Translations under genes and position numbers: made by a program
Source of the DNA: Stenopsyche tienmushanensis
Taxonomy: Eukaryota > Arthropoda > Insecta > Trichoptera > Stenopsychidae
Assembly (NCBI GenBank): GCA_008973525.1
Contig: WACJ01000110.1
Location: forward strand, 954,408-1,018,407
Direction: 5' to 3'
Length of the DNA: 64,000 bases
Part shown: positions 36,448 to 48,379 of the stretch, in pieces
Layout: each line of letters begins with the position of its first letter
Position numbering within the stretch: the first letter of the stretch is position 1
Notes under the pieces: model-generated
What the model was told of the DNA's origin: nothing
What the model saw: the letters and a program-made list of their open reading frames with translations, nothing else
Database searches by the model: none

Positions 36448-37689
36448 GATATCATCAAATACAAAATTTGGATTTTTTATACTAATTAATGCTTTTTATT
36501 GTTGCAGGTAATATGATTTTTCAACTATGAAGATCTTGTAAGTATTGAACATGGACAGCAATAGAATAGATTTGCTCATCGAAAGGACGCTTCAAATATT
36601 TTTTTCGTTCATCGTTGATTTGTTGCTGATTCCGTGTATAACGCTATACAGCCGCTCTTTATACGGAATTTTGCGCTAACGGCTTTATTATCTATCTAAT
36701 ATTTTTGTTTAATATTTAAGTTACGCACGTAAACATAGGTAGTAATCGGCGAACATAAGTGTCATTATTTCTTCTTGTTATTTTTTTTAAGACGTTAATT
36801 AAAAAGCATCTTTTAGGCCAACATATCTCAATTTTATAATAAATATATTAAAATAAATGCGAAAAAATAGAACAATCTATATGAGAACGTTACGAAATCA
36901 ATATAAAAACGTGGTCCCATTAAAGCAATCTTCGGTCGTTTCTACGATGACATCACCTCGTTTTTGTCTCCTAACAACCAGATGACAATCGCTCGTCGAA
37001 TCTTGTCTCGGGACAAGGAAAAAAGTGCCACATTTGGTCTAGTTTTCAACTTCATAACGATTTTATCTCGTCGAATGGCCTGGAAATGTAATTATCGAAC
37101 AGATTGTTCTTCGACCGCAGATTGTGCAATAGAACGGTTCAAACAATGCAATACAGTGCATTCGAGTGGGTACTTCAATCAATGCATATTGCATTCGGAT
37201 GCCAAATCGAGCTTCCTAATAATTCATTCCAGTACGAAATATCGGCGAACTGAACTAGCGAGGTGAATGTGTCGTCATCATCATCAATTATTTCGAACGG
37301 GTTGAATCTGTCTAAATCTGATTTGTACTCGAACATTTTGTGTGCTTTATTGCCATTTTAACAAATTGATTTTAATTTTCTTCCTTTTAAGTTATCATAT
37401 CTATTATCGAATGTATTTGATCTCCATAAGAAACTTCCACGCATTTTTTTTTTTCATTTAATGATTACCCATTATCTTATCAAGATAGGCGATTCAGATC
37501 CAGGACATTAAGCCAAACCTCTATGGAAATGATAAATCTTCCAAATTTATAGATATGAAAAAAAACTTTCCATTATTTGGTTTTGAACCCGAACCTTTAT
37601 AATAAGAGTCCAAAATCTAACCCACCAAATCAACACTTGGCCAACGCTTGATCACTAATGGCCTACGACATATTATTGGCGATAAATAT
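36448..37689. other. Unannotated stretch with a short tail repeat
   Basis: 37575-37640 (ATAAGAGTCCAAAATCTAAC, CCACCAAATCAACAC) recurs at 46825-46862. No gene is supported; a 100-codon frame at 36964-37266 has no recognisable domain. Confidence 0.4.
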
Positions 37690-37897
37690 ATATATTGTTT
37701 ATGTTTACACGAAGAAATAAACGATTATTGTGTGATATCAACAGTGTTAAGGTTCATTTATTTATATACAAGATTGACTCGCGTTGTGCGGTCTTGAGAG
37801 GAAAATAGATTTATGTGCACGATAAATGGTTGGCATACGAATATAGCATCTATGTTCAGCTCAATTTAAAATTAGCTCACTAATCAAAGAGTCAATT
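37690..37897 (-). repeat. Repeat family B, copy 9
   Basis: On the minus strand it reads ACTCTTTGATTAGTGAGCTA, ATAGATGCTATATTCGTATG, CTCTCAAGACCGCACAACGC and CAATAATCGTTTATTTCTTC, ending in TAAACATAAACAATAT, the longer right-end variant. Confidence 0.8.
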
Positions 37898-38848
37898 GTT
37901 CAATCATTATTTTTTTTAAAATAGTATATTCTACTAAGTATGTTGTGTAGGGTTAAACAGCTTAGGTATAAGTTTTTCAAAATTAAAAAAAAACAGGTTG
38001 TATAATAAATAGTATAAGGCATCTAAGTTTGCCTTGGGGCACTTCAAAGCAATGACAGTTTGACGCAAAGAATAAAGTAGGCGATGTTCGCCTAACTTTC
38101 TTTATTAGTATAGATTGCTATAATAGACTCATTTCGAGAGTGTTTCGTTCAATGAAAAAGTTCAGGCACGGTTCGATCCTAAACAAACAGGCAATTCGTT
38201 CCGCGAGGGGTGGAAACCGTGACTTCTTCGGGATGCCCGTCTAGCAGTAGGAAAATCACGATTCCTTTATCTCATCCGCTAACAAGGCAATCCGAAGAAA
38301 AACTTTTTTCGGCATCCAGCTGCCCGAAAGCGAAAGCTCCCGCCGAAGGAACCACCCTCGGCTACACCGCTTCAACCCCATCTCCCGTGCGAGCTTTCGA
38401 AACTTTTCGCAACGAGGTTACCGTTACACAAAATTCTCAATGATAAAGTATCTACGCATTCAAATTCAAAGGGGCAGAGAAATAATATTTTTCCCCGTCT
38501 TCGAATGGGGTGGACTGTTTAATATGGAATTAATTCAAAGTTATGGACCGCATGATTATGTATTATTATGATCCTAAATCGCACACCGGTATTAAGCGGT
38601 TTATGCCTGAAAATATCATCCCTTGGTAAATTATATGTTAAAAAAAAGCAATTTAAGTGGTAGGCACGTGGATGTGCTCGAGGAAGATATGAAGGTCTTA
38701 TGAAAGAATGAAAAATGTCGAGATGCCCAACGAATTTGAAGTGGGCTTTTCGGGTCATTGCCGTTAAAATGATGATTTATTATGAAGATGCTTGCAGAGC
38801 TATCTGATAATTAGTGAGAGTGAGCGAAAAAGCTTCGTGATTGGACGA
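37898..38848. other. Unannotated stretch
   Basis: 38160-38450 is GC-richer with an 80-codon frame of no recognisable family. Nothing else seen. Confidence 0.4.
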
Positions 38849-39720
38849 TTTACCCTTTGATTAGTGAGTTAATTTTAAATGGAGTTAAACATAGATGCTA
38901 AATTCGTATGTCCATCACTTATCGTCCACATAAAACTAAATTTCTCTCAGGATTGCGTAGCGTGAATCATGATTGTATTAGGGTGTTCCATAAGTTTCTT
39001 TCGTTTTCATATTAAGACGCAAATAAGCAACAATTTGTATTACTTCAAAATTTATTGAATAATATATGATCCATTCTGTTCTATTACGTTTCTCCATCTC
39101 TCCGGAAGCCTCATAATGCCTTCTTGCCAAAATTTCCCAGGTTTGTTGCCAAAATATTGATCAAGTTACATTTTTATATCATGTTTTGAATTATTTTTTT
39201 TTACCACGAAAATAATTTTTCAATGAAAGAAATAAATAATAATCTGAAGGAGCAGTTTCCGGAGAGTATGGAGGATGAGATAAAACATCCCAGTCAAATG
39301 ATCAGGTTTAGCTACAGTTAAAGCTTCTGTACCCTTGGTCCAAGACCGTTTACGTTGGATATTCTCATAGAGTATCCAACTTTCATCTCCAGTGACAAGT
39401 CTCTTCAAAAAAGGTTGTCTATTATGTCGTTGGAGAAGAAGATCGCATGTCGAAATACGCTGAAGTTTATTTGAGTCCGTCAGTTCACGAGGAAGCCACA
39501 CATCTGAACGATTGATGTAGCCCAATTTTGTCAGATGATTATGGATGGATGTTCGTGGAATTTCTAACTTGTTAGCTATTTCGCGAACAGTACATCGCGG
39601 GTTTTCTTCAACCATGGCTATAATTAGATCTATGTTCATTTGCGAAAGAAACTTATGGGACAACCTTATATATCAATAAATTAACCTTAACACCGTTGAT
39701 AGCATACAATAACTGTATTT
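38849..39720 (+). repeat. Repeat family B, copy 10, interrupted by mariner M1c
   Basis: The left half (38849-38977: TTTACCCTTTGATTAGTGAG ... AGCGTGAATCATGATTGTA) and right half (39671 on: TATCAATAAATTAACCTTAA, CACCGTTGATAGCATACAAT) rejoin to the uninterrupted family B order when the mariner and one TA are removed. Confidence 0.88.
38978..39668 (-). mobile_element. Mariner-like element M1, copy c, TIR to TIR, internally deleted
   Basis: The termini TTAGGGTGTTCCATAAGTTT and inverted TAAGGTTGTCCCATAAGTTT are flanked by TA (38976-38977, 39669-39670). The minus strand has an open frame of about 140 codons. From the first ATG (39639) it encodes MNIDLIIAMVEENPRCTVRE and IANKLEIPRTSIHNHLTKLG (helix-turn-helix), then RISTCDLLLQRHN and FLKRLVTGDESWILYENIQ (first catalytic Asp), to TVAKPDHLTG. 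There a deletion fuses it, out of frame, to the PPYSP..APSDYYLFLSLKN C-terminal region. The second catalytic Asp region is gone, so it is non-autonomous. Length is 691 bp against roughly 1.3 kb for full mariners. Confidence 0.92.
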
Positions 39721-39849
39721 GTTGTAAAATAAAGCATTCACTGAAACTTGAAATCGATAAATTTGGACCGATTGATAAAATAGCTCATACCTATCTAATG
39801 ATGTCCTTTACTCACCAATACAGATGATTCATGAAGGGTAAAACTGAAT

Positions 39850-40640
39850 ACACTCAAACCTCTTTTTGTGCGATTTCGAAGTTATGCGGTTTTTTTAAGC
39901 ATTTTTTTTTTCTTTTTTTAAATTTCATAAAGAGTACGTATCGAGATATTTTGGATAAAATAGAAAATAAATCATCAACACTAACCGATATTTGGAAAAA
40001 AATTTAAACTGTGTAAATCATATTGCATCTGCTATCGCTGAATTACGACCATGTCCTTTATTCTGGTTTAGATTTTTGAAAAAAATGATTTTGTTTCTTT
40101 GTATTTTTCCAATGTTTTGACTTTCAAAAATACATTCTCCAAAGGAATTTCCAAAATTCCAACTACTTACGTAGTTATAGCTATTTTAGTGACGCGGCAA
40201 CTTGGCCGATCCTAAATAATGAAATCTTTTAACGCGTTTTTCGCGAAACTACTTTTTTCAACACGGTTTACATCATATCTCAAGTTTTAATTAATCAATT
40301 TACTTCAAACTGGGTACGAATCTTTTCTATGTTTATAATTAAAATAATTAGTATTTCTCTAGTGGATGTCTGACATTTGAGATGTCATACATCAGAAATC
40401 CTTAAAATTTTACCAATGATGCAAGACATCCATTAAATGTTACCAAAAATGATTTATTTTATTGCCTTATTGTTTTTCTGTTTTTTCATTAACTTTTTTT
40501 ATGCGATTTTGGATATATAGCTGTTTCAAAGTTATGCGGTTTTTAAAATCCATGGAACACATCTTCACATTTTTTATGTAAGTCATAGCTTTTTTTTGTG
40601 CGATTTTAATAATTCATTGTTCTGACGAAATATCAAAATA
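39850..40640 (+). repeat. Pogo-like non-coding repeat region plus repeat H
   Basis: It contains CGAAGTTATGCGGTTTTTTT (39880), CAAAGTTATGCGGTTTTTAA (40528) and several TGTGCGATTT phrases shared with 33.7-34.1 kb in inverse orientation. The repeat H segment sits at 40222-40352. Termini are not defined. Confidence 0.4.
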
Positions 40641-43100
40641 AAATGAAATCATCCATCGTTCAATACGCTTTTTATCTCCCAATCATCATTCACAAGACGA
40701 CCACTAATTGAGCTCTTCGCATATCGTCGAATTATCATCTCACATTGTGCTCATTCAGCTCCCGTTGTTTCCCGGAGGTCATTTGTCTAGACTTATAGAC
40801 AATCGCGATGCAGTGATAAAAAACCGCAGGAATACGTGACATAGCATGCTTTTTGCCTCTATCATGCTGAATGGTGCTTAAAATTTGTGCCCACATGTGC
40901 ATAGATCGACCGATTATTGCACATCATCAATAACTAAATTGCACAGCCGCTCCTATGCAAAATGTCAAGCGAAAGATTCAAATCTTTAATTAAGAACTTA
41001 AAAAAGATTTGTGACCACTGAAAAAAATCCAGCCGTTATATCGACGCACATCGATCTGTTTTTGTCGTACGAATTTATATGGGAACGATTCAAATCCGCC
41101 TCGATATTTTAGCTCATTAACTTTATAAACACCGGGCGCACATATCTGTACGTTTCATCACTTCAAATTTACATATAAAAACATACTAAACGCTATTTTT
41201 ACTCAAAGTTTTTTTTAAATTTACATTCTGTTTAAATAAGCAAAAAAGTGGGATAATTTACAGTTGAATGTCTCTAATGTTAGATATAATATGAATAGAT
41301 TTGCTCTTGTAAAGATTTCCAAATTCGTTTTTTTTGTATCCAAAAACTATTTTATGCGGGAAACAATTGAAAATCCGAAGGAGCGAGATCAGGAGAATAA
41401 AATGAATGAAATAGTAACTCTTTAAATTTTTTTGCAAGGGCCAAAATACAGCTTTATATGTGTGTATTTAGTTTCAATAACAATGAACCCATTTGATCAA
41501 GCTTGAAATCGATACATCTGGGATCCATTATAGTGTCTCAAATGCGATCACTTTTGGTATTTATTGCTTGATTCGCTTTATGCGAAAGACAATACCAACA
41601 TGGGGTTCCTCATCTCACCAAAGCTGTATATTAGTCGCGTTATTAGGGAATATTTCAGCCCTTTAGGTTTCCGTGTTCAACCGGTCCGAATTTCGAACCA
41701 CTGTCTGATAGGAATATATTTATGCGGTATTCATTGTGTTAGAAGAGCTCATCCTCGATGATTGTTATTGATGATGTGATTTTTGATTTTTTTTCGCAGA
41801 TTGTTTTTTTTTTTCGCTGATAAATGAAGTGATACGCATTTCATTTATCCGCGCGCTCATTTATCAGATAAATAGGTCAATGTATTAAGTTTTTTTTTTG
41901 TTTGTTTGTTCGTTATATACTTGTGTGATAAGTTTCCACCGTCCTAACGCCGCCCTGGAGACTTGGAAGAGAATGTGGAAATTCCCCGGGATACTTGAGG
42001 AACGCCATCACACAGCATTACAGCTGCTTATAAAAAGTAGTCTTCCTCGTTATTTTGATGTTTGCATTAAAATATGTATACGCAGAGTAGTCGTATGAGT
42101 ATATTTTGCATGATGTATATGGAATAAGATGGAATTTTAATAATTCAGCAGTCTGCTCGTGATAAATGAATTTTATATGCTCCTCCACTTTAAATAATGA
42201 ATCTCTCCACATAAGAGACTTACAAGACTATTCTCGAGTTTTTTTCGACTCTGAACATCATTGATTTTTTATCATGTCGTTGCTAAATATTTGAGTCGTT
42301 TCTCTCATTGCCAAGATAACGCCACGCCATTAAATGTACATTATGGCGAATAGTTTTGAAGGCTTCACACGCAGGATAATGGCGTAATTTCTTCGTTGGC
42401 CGGTGTAGATTCTATGTGAAAATTCACACAAAATCGTTTATCTGGAGGAAATGGCTGAATTGGAAAAGAATCAATTCACTGGCGTGTTTCTTATATCCAA
42501 TTTCCGTTCTTCGAGGGTTTCAAGAAGTGCAGACGCAGCGCAAATTGCATCCACTTTCCTATGGCAGTGTACGAAAATCGATTTTCAAAAACCATCGGAT
42601 GATATTCAAAAGCTCCGAACGAACAATGATTATCAGACCTAAAAATCTTTTTAAAAAAAACCCTCACATCACAAATCCCTTATACGAAATATTAAATTCG
42701 TTCAGCACATTCGCAGAATTTCTAATCTGACCAAAGCGGCTTTAGCCGACGGAATCGGCTTATGACCAATTTTTACCTCCTCCCCATTCGGACAATTACT
42801 CGGGTTTTTAGTCTACGAAGTTGACCATTAGGCCTTTTTTTCAGGATGTCGTGAATTTATAATTAATTACCAGCTGAAGTGAAAATCGCGTTTTAGACGA
42901 TGTGCCCGAAATTTTCAGACCCATTACAAACTAAGCCGACACTCCGCTCGCTCTATTACAACCCCTTTTTGCGATAAAAATCTTGATGATATCGCGTCAG
43001 AAATTCCGTGTAATGTACTGAAACTCCAACGACACTAGTGGACGTAGCCTGGCATCGCTTATGCTGAAAGTGTCGCTTAAATTCTGTCCCTTTTTTAAAA
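40641..43100. other. Unannotated stretch
   Basis: No gene recognised. Around 41505-41560 the sequence ATTATAGTGTCTCAAATGCG with ATCACTTTTGGTAT resembles the family B right tail. Open frames at 42416-42730 and elsewhere are without domains. Confidence 0.4.
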
Positions 43101-43262
43101 CCTAATTTCTCTCAGGACCGCGCAGCGGGAATGAAGCTTGTATATCAACAAATGAACCTTAACACTATCGATATCGTTGGGCCCCATAATAGCGTTTCAG
43201 ATAAAATCACTCTCGGTATCAGGTTGAGTTTTAAGTATAAAATTGATTTATGTGCCTTTCTA
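43101..43262 (+). repeat. Repeat family B, copy 11 (left end missing)
   Basis: It retains TAATTTCTCTCAGGACCGCG, GAATGAAGCTTGTATATCAA, CTTAACACTATCGATATCGT, TGGGCCCCATAATAGCGTTT and the ATTGATTTATGTGCCTTTCT tail. Confidence 0.8.
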
Positions 43263-43377
43263 CTATTTATTATGATTTCAATATAGAACCATGTAGAACA
43301 CTGAATGAGTTGAATAAATAATATTATATTAGAAGTACGACGTTGAAAACGAAGCCCTATAGATCATAATACATATT

Positions 43378-43472
43378 TGAGAATATTTAGACGTGTAGGG
43401 GTATCTTTACAGCAAAATTCATTTGAATCCGAACGCATATATGCGCGATCACTCGTCAATGGATTGATAAAA
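43378..43472 (-). repeat. Repeat family C, internally deleted copy
   Basis: GAGAATATTTAGACGTGTAG, GGGTATCTTTACAGCA and then directly TCCGAACGCATATATGCGCG, ATCACTCGTCAATGG: both ends of family C without the middle. Confidence 0.7.
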
Positions 43473-45599
43473 TTTACACTTGTGGCGTGTATTTGAACCA
43501 CAATCGATTGTATTCGGAAATGTTACATATGGGACGCATCGCTTAATAATTTCGTAGGATTATCCTAAAGGCATTCAATGAATAATATACGTAAAATTAA
43601 ACCTTACTTGCTGAAATTTGCGTTTATGGTCGCTTTGGGTGGTTTTCGCTGGTCGCTGAGGCGTTGTTATTTTTAATCGTGTGTGAGCAAACGCGGTACC
43701 CGCTTCGTACAGAGCTTTCTCATGGACAAATGTTGATGCAGAACGGCCCTTTTGATATATTTAAAATGTCAACTATCTCATGCAACTTAAATTTACGATC
43801 GACCAAAACAATTTCATTGACTATTTTGTCATCCTACAAACTTATTGGGTGATGTGTTTTTAATGGATGTCGCCCAAATAAATAAGCGCAATTGTGATTC
43901 TTCCCAAAATGAGATTATAATCATCTGCATACGAGCGCGAGTGTCTTATTATAAATCTTTGCTAAGAAATTGATGTAGAGTTCTGACACCAATGAAGCGT
44001 ATGCGCTCTTGTGATGTATGAAATATCTGGTATCGTCTAAACGCAAGCGCGCTATGGATTAATATTAATATTACTAATATGCATTATTAAAATGTCACTA
44101 TGGACATGAGCGCCGTAAAATATGATATTTTGCATTTTCTGCTCGCAAACCCTGCCGGTCAGCGTTCAAATATTATTTCACTTTGAAACTCGACTATGTC
44201 AATACTGTACGTTTTAGGGGTTTGTTTCTGTTAAAAAGGTCACGAAGACCGACATTAGCATTTGTGAAAAGCGCTACGTGGTGCCTGACTCCTTTCTACT
44301 ATTTGCCCTGTTATCCAAAGCGACCCGAGCGCCTGCTTTGTGCGGCTTACAGGGTTGTTTCTTCTTGTCTTTGTGAATATGCGATTCTAGCCGGTGGGTT
44401 TGTTGCTCGAAAAATGGGTCAGAAGTCGATTCAAAACAATCCCGTTAATAGATATTGCAGAGTGGCCGCATTCGAGGGTTCCTAGGCGCCACGAAAACCC
44501 CAGCCCTGCAAGATGGTCGCGAATTATTAATTAACGAACGACCCGCGTATCAAATTTTAACCACCCCCCCAAAAGAGCCGAGTGTATTAATCACAATAAC
44601 TCAGTTTGTCCAGATTTGGCGCGGTCTGAATTTATGGCCATTTTTTATTACGAACAATTTTTCTCCGGCCTCAAAGAGATCGTTAACTGTGCTCCTCCGC
44701 AAAGGTCATATTAGGACCTTCCAGCACATATCGTATGTCAAATATTTTCATTTTCAGCCCTCTACGGTAATTATTCCCCGTGTCAAAAACCACGTGAAAA
44801 TTATTTCGTGTCCCCTTAATGCGAGCAGGGACTGTGTGTCCCTAATGTTGTCGAATGATATATTACAGGTCCGTAGTCCCAAAAAAAAAAAGTTGAATAA
44901 TGTCGCTTTTGGGCTTTATTAAAAATATGTAATAATATACTACTTACAACATTTAGCCGGTTATTACCCAAAACAGCTTACTAGTGCTTAATTGCCAATT
45001 ATGCATGTTGAATACTTTCACTACAAGCTTTTTCATTATTTTGAACAACCATTTCCAGAGGTTTTTTAAATCAAATCTGACTATATTTGAGCTCGATAAG
45101 TGGATATGAATAAAATATTGGTCTCGCTCGAATTCTTTTCTCGGAATCATTTTAGTTCGCCTCCAGCTCGTTGTACAAGAACGCTTATCTTCTATCGGCA
45201 ATTCAACAGATGCTCAGCGCTCGTGGTTTGGGATAGCAATGGTATGCTTTTATTGTAAAACATCCATATCGTTTTATTTTAGATTTCCAACTTATTGCAG
45301 AACTTTGAAATCATAAGATTCGCGGTTTTCATAGCGTTTGTCGGCAAATCTCCTGAGCTTCAATTGTAAATCTAACCACATTGTCTGATTCCACTACACG
45401 CTTGTTATCTTCAAACGATCAGCACATTGTTCTTATTGAATGCCAATTTTAAAGTATCCAATCTCACAATCTTTTTATTTAGAAATAATCCGAGAATCAA
45501 ATGCAATTTCCGATAAATTGTAATACCTGTAATGATTCACTCGCTCGATATTTTATAAAACTATATTTAAAGTGAGATTTTGAGTCTTTACACAAAGAA
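43473..45599. other. Unannotated stretch
   Basis: 44150-44920 is GC-richer and has two overlapping open frames (44183-44485 and 44455-44922, + strand) with no recognisable domain and composition unlike a secreted or catalytic protein. A primer-binding-like TGGTGTCAGAA lies on the minus strand at 43991-43981. No gene is claimed. Confidence 0.4.
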
Positions 45600-45614
45600 T
45601 TGCTTACTTTTCAC

Positions 45615-46185
45615 TGGTGTCAGAAGTTCCGGGTGGGTTTTTCAGGCTATGATGCCCACACATAAAAACCCAAGGAGGAGGAAGGTAACCTTACACCCGT
45701 GGATAACAGTTGAATCTCCGGGGTAATGATGTGGAGCAGAAGTGGATGAAAGTAACCTCGTTGGTTTGTTCATCAAATGCTGTTGGTAGCCCAGCTAACA
45801 TGAGTTGGGTGCGCAGCTTACCCTGCTAGGTTACTACAAATGACCGAATCAATATAAGTACCCTGGGGAAGAGGGAGCTCTTGCAGTTCGTCATCTGCTG
45901 CAACCCATTTCAAACTGAGGTTGGACTCGTGATGGCAGTTACCTCGCGTAGTAGTTTCTTTGCGCTTAGCGTAAATTCTTGCTTCCTCCTCCAACTCACC
46001 TTCGAATGCACGTAGTATTTTTTTTTTTTTGCAGAATTTTGGATCCGTTAAAACTTCCCTCCTCCTCGCTTATGATATCCATTTCAACGCTCTACGCTGG
46101 GCTATGCACGTAGTCTGAAACCAGTCTTCTTGCGAGAGCTTCGCCTCCTTTTGTCTGTCCAATCTCAACTTGGTGTCAGAAGTGG
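45615..46185 (-). repeat. Repeat family G, copy 5, bounded by two primer-binding-like motifs
   Basis: On the minus strand the unit runs TTGAGATTGGACAGAC ... GCAAGAATTTACGCTAAGCG ... CCCAACTCATGTTAGCTGGG ... GTTTTTATGTGTGGGCATCA ... CCCGGAACTTCTGACACCAG, matching copies 1 and 3. On the + strand TGGTGTCAGAAGTTCC (45615) and TGGTGTCAGAAGTGGACCC (46171) bracket it in the same orientation, about 556 bp apart. Confidence 0.6.
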
Positions 46186-46469
46186 ACCCACAAAATACAG
46201 GATGCTAATCATAGTGGAGTATAAAAATAAATTTAAAAGAGGGGTCACATTCGAACTATTTAAATCATATATTCCCACATGCTCACTGGTATGGACATTC
46301 CTTGTAAATTATTGGGTGAGAAAACTTTTATTTCTAAATTCATCCTCATTTAATGTTCAAAACTATATAGAAAGCAATAGTAATATTTATATGTATGTCG
46401 TCCCGTGTCATCACTCAATCATCATGGATTCAAACCTACAGGAAGTTTGGCTATAATGGATGCTTTTTT

Positions 46470-46571
46470 AACCCGTTGATGAGGAATCCCGCATATGCTG
46501 CGATTCGAGTAATAAAAACAGAGAACGATGAACGGAGAGTGTGCCTTTCATCTTATCACACTCGTACATCA
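46470..46571 (+). repeat. Repeat family C, partial, with TTAA end
   Basis: It begins TTAACCCGTTGATGAGGAAT, CCCGCATATGCTGCGATTCG and continues to CATCTTATCACACTCGTACA, then joins a family B right end. Confidence 0.7.
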
Positions 46572-46685
46572 TCAAATGCATTATTTTGTTACTTAAACGG
46601 AAGACACACCTGTGTATTATTTATGTTTACGCAAATAAACGAACGAATATTGTGTGCTATCGACAGTGTTTAGGTTCATATCTTA
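46572..46685 (-). repeat. Repeat family B, right-end fragment
   Basis: On the minus strand it reads GAACCTAAACACTGTCGATA, GCACACAATATTCGTTCGTT and CGTAAACATAAATAATACAC. Confidence 0.7.
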
Positions 46686-47710
46686 AACATTCAAGTATAT
46701 TTTTTTTATCTGCATGAAATCATAGTGATCCTAAAATGAGACTATCGATCGAAAATATTAATACTCTTGCTATATAGCTTTTGGTATAGATTTTTGAACG
46801 ATCTGGATTAAAACTGCAATCTATATATAAGAGTCCAAATTTTAACCCACCATACCAACACAACGGTTTAATATAAATATTGAATACATTCAATTAAATA
46901 TAATTTTTCGTCTTTAAAAAAAATAATATAGAACACTTTTTTAACACTGGACGCCCTTATATTTGTCGGTGGCATTTAAAATCAGCTCTGTTATCAAAGC
47001 CCACCAACCGTTGGAAGAACAAACTCGCATCTTGTTTGTTAAACAAATACAAATTAATATTTATAAATTGTGGTATACCAAATTAATTTATTGCTCAAGC
47101 AATTCCAGGTTCGCACATTTAACACGTAAACACCGAACTGAAATTAATAAATCTTCCTAATGGAATTGAATTATTTCATACGGGCGCGACGTCCCACCGG
47201 GGTTGTTTCAATTAGGGCGTGATCGGCAATCAAATAATTGTCAAATTAACTACCGGCGGTGTGATTGTCGAGTTCGCACAAAGCATACATGTTTTCAGGA
47301 TTATCGAATTCTCCAATGCTGAAAATCGGGCAATGTACGATGTTTGAGACTGCAATTTTCGCTCGAAATCACGGGGGCTTAGCACGTGTTGCCCGTTCTG
47401 CGTCGATGCATTCAGATTTCGGAATATGGACTTGTAAACTACTCGTGTTGGATGCTGCATCTGAACTATATTGAATTTCAAAACTCGCATAAGCGATTCG
47501 AACATAGAATTTGGGAAATATATCCAGCTTGGTTTCATTCTATTGAGTTCAAAATTTAATGCATCGACAACAGAACTCTGTTTTGTTAACGCGATAATGC
47601 GGCAAAAGGGATAAATTAGCCCGCTTTTCATATAGGATAACCTCACAAAGACAGCTTGATAATTAAAAATACTTTTTTAAAATTTAGCTTAAATATCTGT
47701 TCTTGAATAT
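46686..47710. other. Unannotated stretch
   Basis: Only the short repeat at 46825-46862 (see 37575) is recognised. A 138-codon minus frame at 47230-47646 overlaps a plus frame and has no recognisable domain. Confidence 0.4.
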
Positions 47711-48010
47711 ATAAGGGGCACCAGTAATGATAATTTGAATGCTCATATATTTTTTGTTTTTAATATATGATTACAAAATATAATTTCCATCGTTCAATAT
47801 TACTTCTCTCTACTTATCTGGTAACATTTTAATGCCCCTGTCATAAAATATCATGGACTTTGAACGAAAGTCCATTTTTGACCTCGTCTTCACTTTTGTA
47901 ATTTTTCCCATCCAATAATATTGCTGCATAAATCTAAAAAGATGGAAATCCGACGAAACGATGTCTGGAGAATTAAAGGGATGTCGAATTGTCTTTCATC
48001 CAAGGCTATT
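47711..48010 (-). pseudogene. Mariner-type transposase C-terminal fragment M7
   Basis: A terminal-repeat-like ATAAGGGGCACCAGTAATGA lies at the left. Read on the minus strand, shifting frames give IP..S.DIV.SDFHLFRFMQQ-like sequence (the SPD..PSD.HLF motif holding the third catalytic Asp), followed by MIFYDRGIKMLPDKW and a stop region. It is cut at its right by the family A repeat. Confidence 0.65.
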
Positions 48011-48024
48011 TATTTTTTTACGCG

Positions 48025-48379
48025 CGGGGAATAGACGGGCGTCGAATAGGAAGACTCTCTTCTCTAAATAACTATTTATTCCACAAGAGAGAGAGAGATC
48101 TGGCTGTAGGAGGGACGACCTCCCGCAGCCGAGGCTAACCGACGACTCCCCCCGATTTACGCCTCCTGCGTGTCACTCCCCAACCGGCAACGGTGCACGC
48201 GCAAGAAGCGATCGATCGGTATGCAGGTGCAATGACTCCGCAGGGCCACAAGAGATGGCGCTGCTAAAATAACACATTGCATCTGAAGAAAGATAGAAGA
48301 TGTCGCTGTTAATTTGGCGAATACATCTGCTCAGATTAACAGCACTAATATGTGGGGATGGTAAATTACCCACGCTACA
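48025..48379 (-). mobile_element. LTR-like repeat A, copy 6, with intact 5' end
   Basis: Read on the minus strand it begins TGTAGCGTGGGTAATTTACC at 48379, then CCCCACATATTAGTGCTGTT, AACAGCGACATCTTCTATCT, AGCGCCATCTCTTGTGGCCC and CTTTCTATTCGACGCCCGTC; the 3' end is lost near 48025. With copies 3 and 4 it defines both ends of the repeat. Confidence 0.75.

Noticed and set aside
37575..37645. tRNA-like text (GGTTTTGAACCCGAACC) near a recurring short sequence
   Set aside because: I could not fold a cloverleaf, and the related copy at 46800-46862 lacks the tRNA-like part. No tRNA or rRNA gene was found in the window.
44183..44922. Overlapping open frames of 100 and 155 codons
   Set aside because: No domain, no splice or promoter context, and a composition without clear protein character; more likely chance frames in GC-richer sequence.
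47230..47646. 138-codon minus-strand open frame
   Set aside because: It overlaps a plus-strand frame, has no recognisable motif, and shows no splice structure.
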